Part shown: piece after piece, positions 1-7,330 of the stretch | Numbering within the stretch: the first letter of the stretch is position 1 | Layout of the letters: each line of letters begins with the position of its first letter | IMG/VR virus record: IMGVR_UViG_3300047552_000367 | Span: 1-23,065 of that record | Reading direction: 5' to 3' (one strand) | DNA from: a virus | Length of the DNA: 23,065 nt | Notes under the pieces: model-generated | Database searches by the model: none | Seen by the model: the letters and a program-made list of their open reading frames with translations, nothing else | Told to the model about the DNA's origin: nothing | Made by a program: the position numbers and the translations under genes

Positions 1-293
1 GCAATCATGTACCTTGGTTTAGCGTAGATGTTTTTAAATTCCTCCCTGCCACTTGCTGCAACCTTGCATAATAAACATTCTTCTCCTAATGGTTTAACAC
101 AAGGTGTAGAGTATATTTTATGCTCGAATGAACTATGGCTCTTGTAGGATATTATAGCTTGTCTACTAATAAGTTTAATCTTTACTGAGTCGCCTTTTTT
201 AAGCGTAATAAATGTATCTTTATATGACTTTTTGTCTGTATTAACCTCTTTTATAGCATCGTTACCGAAAGAAAACAATTTTGAATTTGACAT
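1..293 (-). CDS. Probable phage single-stranded DNA-binding protein (N-terminal part)
   Basis: Open from an ATG at 291-293 to the window edge, about 97 codons visible, with a GGGG ribosome site 9 nt upstream. The protein starts MSNSKLFSFG, is lysine-rich and beta-prone, then has a histidine and cysteines spaced like a zinc-binding knuckle (FEHKIY, TPC, ECLLCK) and an AKPRYM stretch. This pattern (His, Cys, then CxxC before a basic aromatic strand) resembles gp32-like ssDNA-binding proteins of phages. Its place just beyond the primase, helicase and loader genes fits that role. The function is inferred from pattern and context; another zinc-containing early protein is possible. The C-terminus is off the window. 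Confidence 0.6.
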   Translation of the reverse strand, partial: MSNSKLFSFGNDAIKEVNTDKKSYKDTFITLKKGDSVKIKLISRQAIISYKSHSSFEHKIYSTPCVKPLGEECLLCKVAASGREEFKNIYAKPRYMI

Positions 294-315
294 TTAACAT
301 TTCCCCTTTTCGTTT

Positions 316-432
316 TTATTTTAGGTTTATAATTACATAACTAGCTAAACATAGTACTGTGGATATTACATATATCTCAGGAAGTGCTATGAAAAATAAT
401 GCTATCAGTGCAAGTTCTAATATACTCAACAT
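316..432 (-). CDS. Small membrane protein, 38 aa
   Basis: A 38-codon ORF beginning MLSILELALIALFF. It is almost wholly hydrophobic, with one long or two short membrane segments and a short polar tail. The ATG lies 1 nt after the stop of the preceding small ORF, so translation may be coupled. Its own ribosome site is weak (GAAG). No family is recognised. It is the last of three membrane micro-ORFs in a row between the coiled-coil anchor gene and the ssDNA-binding-like gene. Support comes from composition, tight packing and the absence of any other explanation for this stretch. Confidence 0.5.
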   Translation of the reverse strand: MLSILELALIALFFIALPEIYVISTVLCLASYVIINLK

Positions 433-433
433 A

Positions 434-562
434 TTACTTCAAGAATAATGGTGCAAGATGTGTTACTAGCCAATATAACCCATAACATATTATTGATACC
501 TCAATTACTTTAAGTGTTAACGCTGTAATAAGTGCTATTATAGTTAAAAATATCTCTTTCAT
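434..562 (-). CDS. Small membrane protein, 42 aa
   Basis: A 42-codon ORF, start MKEIFLTIIALIT, with GGGGTGAG 3 nt before the ATG. One strong hydrophobic segment covers residues 4-18 and a second covers about 21-41, which contains aromatic residues (CYGLYWL). It sits 11 nt after the preceding micro-ORF and just before the next, like a tiny operon. No domain is recognised and no function is proposed; it is simply a predicted phage membrane peptide. Confidence 0.55.
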   Translation of the reverse strand: MKEIFLTIIALITALTLKVIEVSIICYGLYWLVTHLAPLFLK

Positions 563-573
563 TTTCTCACCCC

Positions 574-660
574 TTAGCTAAATAATAGTGCAACAAGTAA
601 TATTACAGATACAATAGTATTTAATATATTTAATATCTCACTTCTATCTAAGTTACTCAT
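574..660 (-). CDS. Small single-pass membrane peptide, 28 aa
   Basis: A 28-codon ORF, MSNLDRSEILNILN followed by a hydrophobic helix ending LLFS. The ribosome site GGGGTG is 7 nt upstream, and the ATG overlaps the TAA of the upstream gene (TAATG), an arrangement typical of translational coupling. The short polar N-terminus followed by one transmembrane helix predicts a single-pass peptide. No family is recognised. The good ribosome site and the overlap favour a real gene over chance. Confidence 0.55.
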   Translation of the reverse strand: MSNLDRSEILNILNTIVSVILLVALLFS

Positions 661-998
661 TATTTCACCCCATTTGGAAGTTTATTTAAATCATCTTCTA
701 TAACTGGTTTGGTCTTATCTGTAACTTTGTCTTTAGCTTCCTTTACATCTTCATTAGCTTTCTTAATAGCTTTGTTGGCTCTGTCTATCTCTTTTAATAG
801 ATTATCATTTAAAGCATTCGATTCTGTAATCTCTTTTATATACTTGTCTTTTAATTGATTGTACTTAGTTACAGTTTGGTCTACCTTAGATTGTATATCT
901 GCTAAGTTATCAGCACCTAAGAACTGCACTCCTATAAGCACACCACCTACAGTAATTCCTGCACCTAACACTATTGTTTTCAACGCTTGACTAAACAT
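660..998 (-). CDS. Membrane-anchored coiled-coil protein, 112 aa
   Basis: The N-terminus holds a glycine-rich hydrophobic segment (residues about 5-28, VLGAGITVGGVLIG) that could be a membrane anchor. The rest, about 30-100, is highly charged (Lys/Glu/Asp/Asn) with heptad-like spacing, so a long coiled coil is likely. A perfect AGAAGGAGG ribosome site is 8 nt upstream. It lies directly after the 88-aa gene, with which it shares an operon. The fold resembles phage small membrane or scaffold-like proteins but no family is recognised. A coiled coil tethered to the membrane could organise replication or another protein; that is speculation. Confidence 0.8.
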   Translation of the reverse strand: MFSQALKTIVLGAGITVGGVLIGVQFLGADNLADIQSKVDQTVTKYNQLKDKYIKEITESNALNDNLLKEIDRANKAIKKANEDVKEAKDKVTDKTKPVIEDDLNKLPNGVK

Positions 999-999
999 A

Positions 1000-1266
1000 T
1001 TAAATTCCTCCTTCTACTGTTATAGTTACTTTTTCTACTATATAGTTACCTACATTTACATTACTTGCAGTTACAGTGTATCTGATACCTTTTACAGTTG
1101 TTAGGGTCATAGCATCTGCATTAATTGCTTCTATAATACCTACAACAGTTTCACCTTGTAGACCATAAAGGCTGTCTGTAAAGTTAATATAATCACCTAC
1201 TTGAAAATGAGTCAAATCAAATGTTGCCACCGTTACTAATTTTTCTTCTGTATTTATTCCTATCAT
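1000..1266 (-). CDS. Hypothetical beta-rich phage protein, 88 aa
   Basis: The 88-residue product begins MIGINTEEKLVTVATF, preceded by AGGAGGAATAATA. It alternates hydrophobic and polar residues through most of its length (VGDYINFTD, TVVGIIEAINAD, RYTVTASNVNVG) and has no long helix, so a small beta-barrel or sandwich is expected. No catalytic or DNA-binding signature and no Cys are visible. It lies between the Bro-N antirepressor and the coiled-coil anchor, all leftward with short gaps, and probably shares the antirepressor promoter. I do not recognise the family. Confidence 0.75.
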   Translation of the reverse strand: MIGINTEEKLVTVATFDLTHFQVGDYINFTDSLYGLQGETVVGIIEAINADAMTLTTVKGIRYTVTASNVNVGNYIVEKVTITVEGGI

Positions 1267-1280
1267 TATTATTCCTCCTC

Positions 1281-1883
1281 TTATTGTTCTAAATGTTTTT
1301 CTGAAACTATTGTGAAAGTTTTCTTATGGCTTGGTATTACTGAAAATATTGTAGTATAATCTTTTAATATTTCTTGCCTGTCCACTAACATCTCTGGATG
1401 ATACTTTTCCATCTCTGGTTTCTTTAGTTGTGGAAATATACCATACTTATCAGATGTAATCTTATTAGTGTTCTTATTTGTTACAATGAAATCAGCTTTA
1501 CCCATTTTTCCCACTTCTTTTATCTGAGCCATACAATCTTTCTGTACTTCTTTATCTAACATTCTGAATATTTCATACTGAGAAATACCTGCATTTTCTC
1601 TGATTGTTTTTAGAACTTCTTTAACCCACTTCTTGAACTCTTTAGCTTCTTTTCTCTTACTGTTTAGAATTGCATCGTATATACCAAACTCAGATATAAC
1701 TACCAATTCTTTGCCACCCTCTTTAAGGGTACATAAATCTTCCAATTCTATATATCTGGTCATACGATTTGTATCCCTATACTGTAAAGCTTTAGCTACA
1801 TCTTTTGCTATAAACCAATATTCTTTATTTATCTCGATTGACCTTATTTCTATTCCATTAAAATCATAAGATTTTGTATTCAT
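1281..1883 (-). CDS. Bro-N domain antirepressor-like protein
   Basis: Residues about 1-95 form a Bro-N domain: an aromatic-rich N-terminus (YDFNGIEIRS, YWFIAKDVAKAL), an acidic ELEDL segment, then EFGIYDAILNSKR and an amphipathic KKWVKEVLKTIR helix. Bro-N proteins bind DNA and are common as phage antirepressors and early regulators. The C-terminal 100 residues (helical, then lysine-rich) match nothing I can name; a typical Bro protein carries a separate effector domain here. The leader ends GAGGGGGTGGCAC before the ATG. It has its own promoter (1914-1942) with a copy of the shared 13-bp motif upstream, so the phage regulator probably controls it. The role as antirepressor is family-based inference. 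Confidence 0.85.
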   Translation of the reverse strand: MNTKSYDFNGIEIRSIEINKEYWFIAKDVAKALQYRDTNRMTRYIELEDLCTLKEGGKELVVISEFGIYDAILNSKRKEAKEFKKWVKEVLKTIRENAGISQYEIFRMLDKEVQKDCMAQIKEVGKMGKADFIVTNKNTNKITSDKYGIFPQLKKPEMEKYHPEMLVDRQEILKDYTTIFSVIPSHKKTFTIVSEKHLEQ

Positions 1884-1913
1884 GTGCCACCCCCTCTCGT
1901 TGACTATATATTA

Positions 1914-1942
1914 AGTATACCCTGTATTCATTACTTTGTAAA
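1914..1942 (-). promoter_or_regulatory. Promoter of the Bro-N antirepressor gene
   Basis: On the minus strand: -35 TTTACA (1937-1942), 17-nt spacer, -10 TATACT (1914-1919), giving a start near 1907 and a short leader to the ATG at 1883. The 13-bp motif at 1955-1967 ends 12 nt upstream of the -35. The same arrangement is found at 7252-7305. The whole element lies in the 3' end of the primase gene, so the antirepressor can be expressed separately from the replication operon. Confidence 0.65.
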
Positions 1943-2893
1943 TGGTGATATATTGGACATCTTGGTAACTTTTTCTTCCGCTTTACAGCAAGCATTAAAT
2001 AAACCAAACTTAGAATCTAATAATCCTTCGTTTACATCTTTAATACCTTCTGGAAGTTCTAATCTGCCTACATTCACATACTTGCTATACTTAACATTTA
2101 TCTTCTCATATAAAGCATTTCCTATCGAATCATTATCGGTAGCTACAATAAGATGACTTAAACCACTTACTCTAAGAAGGAATAATTGGTCACGACTTAT
2201 CGAGCCGCCGCCAATTGCTACAGCAGGGAATCCTAATTCCCACAGTGACATTGCGTCTATTTCACCTTCTGTAATATAGATAGGTCTATGAGTCATTGTC
2301 TTAGCAAGATTCATTCCATACAGATGTTTAGATATTAGTTCACCTGTATTAGCATAATAGAAATGCTTACCTTTTAATGAGCGGTATTTACAGTTAACTA
2401 AATCATCTCTCTTGGAATACCAGGGTAATGTGAGGGCGTCTTTAGGCTCAAAATATCCTACATTAAACATAGTACAAATAACATCTGATATTCCACGTTT
2501 ATTAAGGTAGTCGTAAGCAGGTGTTACACGTTTAGTCATATACTGCTGATAATCCCCAGATAAATCAATCTTCATAGTCATTTTAAGATTAGGAGATAGT
2601 TCTAAATCGTCGCTATTGACCTTCTGGACATCATATTTATCTTCTAGATACTTTTGTACTGCTAACTCGCTATCCTCGCTTAGAAGGGCTAAGAGGGCTA
2701 TAAATGAGCCACTCCTATAGCGTTGTTCAAAGCTTCCTGAGTCAATAAAGCCCCCTGTGGTCAAACTAATAGCGAAGGATGGGTGACTGTCCTCTCTAAA
2801 TGGAGAACAGCTTATCATTTTGTTATCTGTAATCTTTGCTCTTTGGAATCTATCCATATAAGGGGCTAACTCCCGTAAAAAATCTATTCTCAT
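1931..2893 (-). CDS. Toprim-domain DNA primase
   Basis: A DnaG-type phage primase making RNA primers for replication. The N-terminus has a CHC2-like motif remnant (CSPFRED, HPSF at residues 29-40) in which the full set of zinc cysteines is not seen. The Toprim domain is clear: catalytic EGE (residues 209-211, ITEGEID), a glycine run at 228-230 and the metal-binding DND (253-255, ATDNDSIG). At 320 aa it is shorter than cellular DnaG and lacks a helicase-binding C-terminal domain, as in other phage primases. AAAGGAGG lies 6 nt upstream and the ATG follows the previous gene's stop by one base. It is in a replication operon with helicase and loader. Confidence 0.9.
   Translation of the reverse strand: MRIDFLRELAPYMDRFQRAKITDNKMISCSPFREDSHPSFAISLTTGGFIDSGSFEQRYRSGSFIALLALLSEDSELAVQKYLEDKYDVQKVNSDDLELSPNLKMTMKIDLSGDYQQYMTKRVTPAYDYLNKRGISDVICTMFNVGYFEPKDALTLPWYSKRDDLVNCKYRSLKGKHFYYANTGELISKHLYGMNLAKTMTHRPIYITEGEIDAMSLWELGFPAVAIGGGSISRDQLFLLRVSGLSHLIVATDNDSIGNALYEKINVKYSKYVNVGRLELPEGIKDVNEGLLDSKFGLFNACCKAEEKVTKMSNISPFTK
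1955..1967. promoter_or_regulatory. Operator-like 13-bp motif, copy 1
   Basis: Plus-strand GGACATCTTGGTA, one mismatch from the consensus GGWCAACWTGGTA. It lies inside the primase 3' end, 12 bp upstream of the -35 of the antirepressor promoter. Regulator unknown. Confidence 0.5.
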
Positions 2894-2894
2894 A

Positions 2895-3467
2895 TTAGTC
2901 CTCCTTTGGATAAGTTAATCCATGATATTTACAGTCAAGACACAAGGACTGCACGTCTGAGCAATGGTCAGCTACAACACATTTTAAACAAGGCGAGTTA
3001 TCTCCCATACTATCTACTGAACCACTATGTTCACAGGTATGGCAGGGGCAGCCCTCATAGAACTCCTGATACATTTCTTCCATTTCTTCTTCTGACAACC
3101 CTGTATTTGTTGGTTTACGTCTTACCTTATCCCATTTATAAGCATCTACATCCACCTCATCACCATCTTCATCTAACTCACAATCTTCTTCTATAATACC
3201 TAATGCATAAATATCAAGAGGTGTACTGTTGTGAAGGTCTATAATGGATTCAAATGGTACCGCTATATATTTACCTTCTCTATTTAATAATCGTTCTATC
3301 AGGGTTCTCACCTGTATGATTGCAGCAATGGAATCCCGCTCTATTACATAGGATTTAAGGATTCCACGTTCACCGTCATGCTCTGTATTAGGTAATTCTA
3401 CTTCTACTCTTTTTCCAATGAATGACTGCATAACGTGTGTAAGAAATGTCATTTTACCTTCCATCAT
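2895..3467 (-). CDS. Hypothetical cysteine-rich acidic phage protein, 190 aa
   Basis: The first third (MTFLTHVMQSFIGKRVEVEL, then IQVRTLIERLL) looks like a compact beta/alpha fold. The middle is very acidic (EEDCELDEDGDEVDVD, EEEMEEMYQEFYEG). The C-terminal 50 residues carry at least eight cysteines (CPCHTC, CLKC, DHC, CLDCKYH), suggesting two zinc-binding knuckles. Translation starts at the first of two adjacent ATGs, 8 nt after AAAGGGGG. It lies between helicase and primase genes, so a replication accessory role is plausible, but I do not recognise it. Confidence 0.8.
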   Translation of the reverse strand: MMEGKMTFLTHVMQSFIGKRVEVELPNTEHDGERGILKSYVIERDSIAAIIQVRTLIERLLNREGKYIAVPFESIIDLHNSTPLDIYALGIIEEDCELDEDGDEVDVDAYKWDKVRRKPTNTGLSEEEMEEMYQEFYEGCPCHTCEHSGSVDSMGDNSPCLKCVVADHCSDVQSLCLDCKYHGLTYPKED

Positions 3468-3480
3468 TATATTTCCCCCT

Positions 3481-3624
3481 TTATTCTCTAGTCATGAAGT
3501 ATAGAATTATACCAACTACATATATTGGCACAACTGTATAAACATAAGTGGTATGGCTTATAATGTTAAACATATATAATATTAGACTAACAAATATTCC
3601 TATTGAAGCTATAGCTTTAACCAT
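3481..3624 (-). CDS. Small two-helix membrane protein, 47 aa
   Basis: A longer frame opens at 3663, but a perfect AAAGGAGGG ribosome site lies 7 nt before the ATG at 3622-3624, so the protein starts MVKAIASIGIFV. It has two hydrophobic segments (about residues 4-20 and 27-43) joined by a short polar loop (SHTT). With this start it does not overlap the helicase stop at 3644. It sits inside the replication operon. No family is recognised; its size and topology resemble other micro-proteins in this window. Confidence 0.7.
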   Translation of the reverse strand: MVKAIASIGIFVSLILYMFNIISHTTYVYTVVPIYVVGIILYFMTRE

Positions 3625-3643
3625 AGTTATTCCCTCCTTTATT

Positions 3644-4891
3644 TTAGAAAAAGTTTGTAGCATCTACCTCTTTTATATACCCTCGGTCAAAATCTGTAGT
3701 AATATCTAACATCTTATCTACAGTGGAACTTCTACTCTTAGCTAAAAATATTCTTCCACAACCGTCTTTAGCATCAAAGCCTAATACAACCGCAGAATCT
3801 TGTATGCAAGCCCGTGTTTCACTATAATCATTTAGTGTAGGAGGGTTAAGTATTGCAGTTTCCACATCATCTGTTTCCGCTGTGGACTTCTTACTTTGGT
3901 GTACAATTAATCCTACTACAGCATGTCTACTAAATAACTGCCTAAGCTGTCTTGAAGTATCTGTCATTCTGTTTCTCATATTCTCTGAACCACCATGAAC
4001 CATTAGATTTAGTCCATCTATAACTACAAATTTTATACCTTCATGAATCTTTAAATCTGCTTCAATTGTTTTTACAGATAAACCCATAGGCAGGTCTTCC
4101 ATACATTTAACAATAAAAGGAGTAGTATTCTTCTCTGTAAAATCCTCTAAATACTTAAAGTACCTATCCTCTGTATATAGATTACCTTTCTTTAAACCAG
4201 TATTACTATGATGACCATTTAAGGTATCTAATCTGTTAAGTTGTTGTGACCTACTTAACTCTGGCGAATAATACAATACCCCGAAATCATTCTGCCATGC
4301 AGTTACAGCAAATAAGGAAGATAACCATGACTTACCTACATTAGTGGAAGCCTGTAATAATATATAGTCAGATATTTCCATCCCACCATCCAAATAAGTA
4401 TTCAATGTTGGAAACGGTGTAGGTATAAATATCCCACCCACATTTTCTTTACGCTCTAAATACATTTGCTTTCTTATCTCACCACTTGTAGCAAAATCTA
4501 TTCCTGCTGTATCACTTATCTTAGTTCTGACTTTAACTTTTTCTAATTCAGTAGATAACCAGTCCACAAATTGAGTTCCTGATAGTTCTTGATATTTCTG
4601 TGCTGCTTTCTCTTGTATTAACTCGTAGGTCATTAAGCGAGCAATACTGTTCTTTACTTCTTTAGCAAGATAGGCTATATTATCCTCCACAGCTTCATAC
4701 TCGAAGTGTTCACAGTTTTCTTCTACAGTTTCACTTGGTGGTGTTTCGGAGTATTCTTTAACGTATCCTTGGATAAACTTAAATGCTTCTGATTGGGTTC
4801 GGAAGGAAGAGGAATTAATACTATACTTATTTAGTATACTTATATCTTTAAGGTCTAAACATTTACTAAGTAGTCTACTTTCTATATCCAT
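3644..4891 (-). CDS. DnaB-like replicative DNA helicase
   Basis: A RecA-fold hexameric helicase that unwinds duplex DNA at the phage fork. Residues 1-125 form a helical N-terminal domain. The C-terminal ATPase has Walker A ASTNVGKS (181-188), a conserved PELSR segment (210-214) and Walker B FVVIDGLN (288-295), followed by an IVHQSKK region and a C-terminal KSRSS. The first Walker A residue is Ala rather than Gly, tolerated in this family. Its start overlaps the end of the loader gene by 10 nt and is preceded by GAGGTGG, so the two are coupled. Length 415 aa is normal for phage DnaB-like proteins. Confidence 0.88.
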   Translation of the reverse strand: MDIESRLLSKCLDLKDISILNKYSINSSSFRTQSEAFKFIQGYVKEYSETPPSETVEENCEHFEYEAVEDNIAYLAKEVKNSIARLMTYELIQEKAAQKYQELSGTQFVDWLSTELEKVKVRTKISDTAGIDFATSGEIRKQMYLERKENVGGIFIPTPFPTLNTYLDGGMEISDYILLQASTNVGKSWLSSLFAVTAWQNDFGVLYYSPELSRSQQLNRLDTLNGHHSNTGLKKGNLYTEDRYFKYLEDFTEKNTTPFIVKCMEDLPMGLSVKTIEADLKIHEGIKFVVIDGLNLMVHGGSENMRNRMTDTSRQLRQLFSRHAVVGLIVHQSKKSTAETDDVETAILNPPTLNDYSETRACIQDSAVVLGFDAKDGCGRIFLAKSRSSTVDKMLDITTDFDRGYIKEVDATNFF

Positions 4892-5607
4892 GTTATTCCA
4901 CCACCTCTCCCATCTGAGCCATTTATTCTTATCTCATTACCTGCTAAACCTTTTAGCCTTGAAACTGTTCTCTCACCTAATATATCAGTTATTTCTGTAT
5001 AGCCAAGATTACTCGTTATAAACGTAGTCCTTCCTTCATTTAATCTTGTATCAATTAGATTGTACAACTCTGCTTGAAAGGCTTCTGTCATACCTCTTAC
5101 ACAGATATCGTCAATCACTAACAAGTCACAGTGCTTAGCGTCATACTGCATCTGCATATATACTTTTACATATAAGTCATTCTTTATTTTATATTGTGTG
5201 TTATATGCCTCCTGTAGCCTCTGTAAGCCCATGAACACTACAGGGATACTTTCTATAAGATTCTTATTCTTATACACATCAATTACTCTCGATATAAGGT
5301 ACTCTATTGCTAACGTGCAAGCAGTCGTAGATTTACCTGTACCGACTCCCCCTACAAGGAATAGTCCTTTGCAATCCCTTAGCACCTTATTGAGAATATC
5401 GCTCTTATATCGCCTACACGCTTCATATAGAGGTATATTAGTTTCCTTGTAGGGTAGGTTCTCAACCCTACAATTCCTGTAAAGTTTAGGTATACCTGAG
5501 TTCTCTAATAGCATATTGATTAATGCGTGGGGATGACAAGGGTCTTGACAGTCTCCATTAGCATATTTCTTACAAGTAGCTTTTAACAAGCAGTCGGATA
5601 CTACCAT
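4882..5607 (-). CDS. DnaC/DnaI-like helicase loader, AAA+ ATPase
   Basis: Loads the helicase encoded just downstream onto DNA. The N-terminus has Cys at 6, 12, 20 and 24 plus a CHPH motif, like the zinc-binding N-terminal domain of DnaI-type loaders. The AAA+ core has Walker A GGVGTGKST (86-94), Walker B LLVIDD (162-167), sensor I FITSN (196-200) and a putative arginine finger in RTVSRL (213-218). The start ATG lies within the last codons of the 25-aa membrane ORF (7-nt overlap) and has no strong ribosome site of its own, which suggests translational coupling. At 241 aa it is typical of IstB/DnaC-like phage proteins. Confidence 0.9.
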   Translation of the reverse strand: MVVSDCLLKATCKKYANGDCQDPCHPHALINMLLENSGIPKLYRNCRVENLPYKETNIPLYEACRRYKSDILNKVLRDCKGLFLVGGVGTGKSTTACTLAIEYLISRVIDVYKNKNLIESIPVVFMGLQRLQEAYNTQYKIKNDLYVKVYMQMQYDAKHCDLLVIDDICVRGMTEAFQAELYNLIDTRLNEGRTTFITSNLGYTEITDILGERTVSRLKGLAGNEIRINGSDGRGGGITWI

Positions 5608-5678
5608 ACAATCAGATAAGCTATTAAGCCAATTAAAGTTACAAATAACATCGCTTCCATTATATAATATTTTAACAT
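5601..5678 (-). CDS. Single-pass membrane peptide, 25 aa
   Basis: A 25-codon ORF, MLKYYIMEAMLFV and onward, nearly all hydrophobic and ending IVW. It has GGGGG 8 nt upstream. Its last codon and stop overlap the first codons of the loader ORF. This may be a true micro-protein, or a leader that couples translation into the loader. No family is recognised. Confidence 0.5.
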   Translation of the reverse strand: MLKYYIMEAMLFVTLIGLIAYLIVW

Positions 5679-5694
5679 TAGCTATTCCCCCTTT

Positions 5695-5847
5695 CTATTG
5701 TGATATAACAGTGATAGCAGGTGATACAAGCAAGTAAGCAATTATTGCAGCAAAGAACAGTAGTGCGGTTAACTTACGTGATATTAGTTCAGCAGAGTAT
5801 GCAAGCTGTAAAGAAACAATAGTAACTATATAGATTAAATCTAACAT
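5695..5847 (-). CDS. Small membrane protein, 50 aa
   Basis: A perfect AGGAGG lies 7 nt before the ATG at 5845-5847. The product, starting MLDLIYIVTIVSLQL, has two hydrophobic segments (about 3-18 and 28-47) with a polar/basic linker (AELISRK). It lies between the replication-initiator-like gene and the 25-aa micro-ORF, all leftward with short gaps. No family is recognised. Confidence 0.65.
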   Translation of the reverse strand: MLDLIYIVTIVSLQLAYSAELISRKLTALLFFAAIIAYLLVSPAITVISQ

Positions 5848-5858
5848 TTTATTACCTC

Positions 5859-6473
5859 CTAAAACTGGAATGAATCCGTAGATTCCATAGATTGTGCTAC
5901 AGGCTTACTAACTCTTAGTCTTTGGTTATGCAATCTTAAACATTCTTTATAGCCCCATGAAGCAAAAGCACCTATTGTAGGATATACAAAGTTACCGTTT
6001 TTCCATCTCACGCTATATTCATTAACCCATATTATTACCAATTCTAATAATGTTTCCTTACAGAAATCTAAAGCTAACAATGTTTTAATCTTTACAATAT
6101 CAGCAGCCCAGTTAACTTTATAGTTGTGTCTATATGCTTCATAGTAAACTTCCACATATTTCTGTATAACTTCTTTAGATATATTGTTCTCAGGACTGTT
6201 AGTGCTATTCAATATACGTTTTACCAATATATGCAATTCGCAATCCTCAGCAGGATACTTAGTTGCTAACTGCTGTAACAGTTTCTTAGTAGAAGCATTG
6301 GTTGCACCTAATGTATTTGATACACTTGTTAGAGTAGGTGTTTCACTACTAAGTATTGCCAGTAACATTCTTAACTCAGAAGGTGTAAGATGAGTTAATG
6401 GAACATTCGCAACCCAATCAGTAGCTATCTCTTGTAACTCTTGAAGTGCTTGATTGTTTACAGTTTTTAACAT
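5859..6473 (-). CDS. Putative phage replication initiation protein
   Basis: A 204-residue, mostly helical protein. Residues about 28-85 (LTPSELRMLLAILSSE, SVSNTLGATNASTKKLLQQL) look like a winged-helix DNA-binding domain. Residues about 110-190 are helical and aromatic (YVEVYYEAYRHNY, IKTLLALDFC, IGAFASWGY), which resembles C-terminal helicase- or DNA-binding domains of phage replisome organisers of the DnaD type. It is placed just before loader and helicase in the same direction. AAGGGGG precedes the ATG. The assignment rests on context and the winged-helix look, not on a diagnostic motif. Confidence 0.55.
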   Translation of the reverse strand: MLKTVNNQALQELQEIATDWVANVPLTHLTPSELRMLLAILSSETPTLTSVSNTLGATNASTKKLLQQLATKYPAEDCELHILVKRILNSTNSPENNISKEVIQKYVEVYYEAYRHNYKVNWAADIVKIKTLLALDFCKETLLELVIIWVNEYSVRWKNGNFVYPTIGAFASWGYKECLRLHNQRLRVSKPVAQSMESTDSFQF

Positions 6474-6474
6474 A

Positions 6475-7044
6475 TTAGTTCCCCCTTACGTTTATATTTA
6501 TATTAGACTCTGTATATTTCCATAAGTAGTTACCCGCACTTTTAAATCGTTTGTTATTTGTACAGCATCCACTAATTTGTTGTTGAGATACTCCTGTCAC
6601 TCTAGCTGCTTCTATTGTAGATGAATACTCCCCAACTATTTCCCCTGTATCTATGTCAATTTGCAAGACTGCCTTAGATAATCTCTTTCTTGTTGCATCT
6701 TTATTACTGTCAGATATTTTAGATAAACCTAATTTAAACGAATGCACACAATTTTCACTATGACTAGACCACTCTAAATTTTGTAGACAATTATTTAGTT
6801 TGTTGCCATCTATATGGTTAACAGTTTTCTTATTTAAATGGTTAGGTATATAAGCTAATGCAACTAACCTGTGTAAGTGGTGATAGGTTCGTTTATATCC
6901 TACTTCCGTATCTTTACAGAGGTTCACTATAACATACCCATTAGATTTAATGCGTGTCTTTATAAACTTATTACTTCTGTAACTCCATACTTTTCCACAT
7001 GTAGTAATTGCGTACTTTCCTTCAAACCCTACAATATCTTTCAT
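6475..7044 (-). CDS. HNH homing endonuclease with NUMOD4 and NUMOD1-like domains
   Basis: A free-standing homing endonuclease. The N-terminus (MKDIVGFEGKYAITTCGKVWSY) is a NUMOD4 DNA-binding module. The HNH_3 core follows (YHHLHRLVALAY, VNHIDGNKLNN, LEW). The C-terminal third carries a NUMOD1/helix-turn-helix element (IVGEYSSTIEAARVTGVSQ). Such enzymes nick or cut one DNA target and spread by recombination. AAAGGAGAG precedes the ATG. It is inserted between a replication gene and a membrane micro-gene in the same direction. Two paralogues in this window share the same N-terminal signature, so the family has multiplied in this phage or been acquired repeatedly. Confidence 0.9.
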   Translation of the reverse strand: MKDIVGFEGKYAITTCGKVWSYRSNKFIKTRIKSNGYVIVNLCKDTEVGYKRTYHHLHRLVALAYIPNHLNKKTVNHIDGNKLNNCLQNLEWSSHSENCVHSFKLGLSKISDSNKDATRKRLSKAVLQIDIDTGEIVGEYSSTIEAARVTGVSQQQISGCCTNNKRFKSAGNYLWKYTESNININVRGN

Positions 7045-7068
7045 TTTACATCTCTCCTTTTTATTAAA

Positions 7069-7218
7069 TTAGTCTAAGAATGCACTTGTTAGTATATAAG
7101 CTATTATTAAAGCAATTGTTCCCATGATATAACCAGTTACATTTATTAAATTTGTTTGTAGTAATATACTAAGTAGTAAAGCTATTGCGAAGTAAAAAGC
7201 GAAGGCTAATCCTTTCAT
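7069..7218 (-). CDS. Small two-helix membrane protein, 49 aa
   Basis: An in-frame start at 7251 exists but lies upstream of the predicted transcription start near 7245. The ATG at 7216-7218 has GGGGGTGG just upstream, so the protein begins MKGLAFAFYFAIAL. It has two hydrophobic segments (about 3-18 and 25-45) with little else. The leader (GGGGGTGGCAC before the ATG) is nearly identical to that of the Bro-N gene, and both share the same promoter layout. No family is recognised. Confidence 0.65.
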   Translation of the reverse strand: MKGLAFAFYFAIALLLSILLQTNLINVTGYIMGTIALIIAYILTSAFLD

Positions 7219-7251
7219 TGTGCCACCCCCTTTGTTTGCTGCTATATTCAC

Positions 7252-7280
7252 AGTATACCTTGTTTTAATTGCTTGTACAA
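7252..7280 (-). promoter_or_regulatory. Promoter leading into the replication block
   Basis: Minus strand: -35 TTGTAC (7275-7280), 17-nt spacer, -10 TATACT (7252-7257). The motif at 7293-7305 ends 12 nt upstream of the -35, exactly as at the antirepressor promoter. It would drive the 49-aa gene and, by read-through, HNH, initiator, loader and helicase. Confidence 0.65.
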
Positions 7281-7292
7281 TAGTAGGTTACT

Positions 7293-7305
7293 GGACAACT
7301 TGGTA
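7293..7305. promoter_or_regulatory. Operator-like 13-bp motif, copy 2
   Basis: Plus-strand GGACAACTTGGTA, a full match to the consensus, 12 bp upstream of the -35 of the promoter at 7252-7280. Confidence 0.55.
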
Positions 7306-7330
7306 GATAAATCTAATGCGGGTAGATGTG

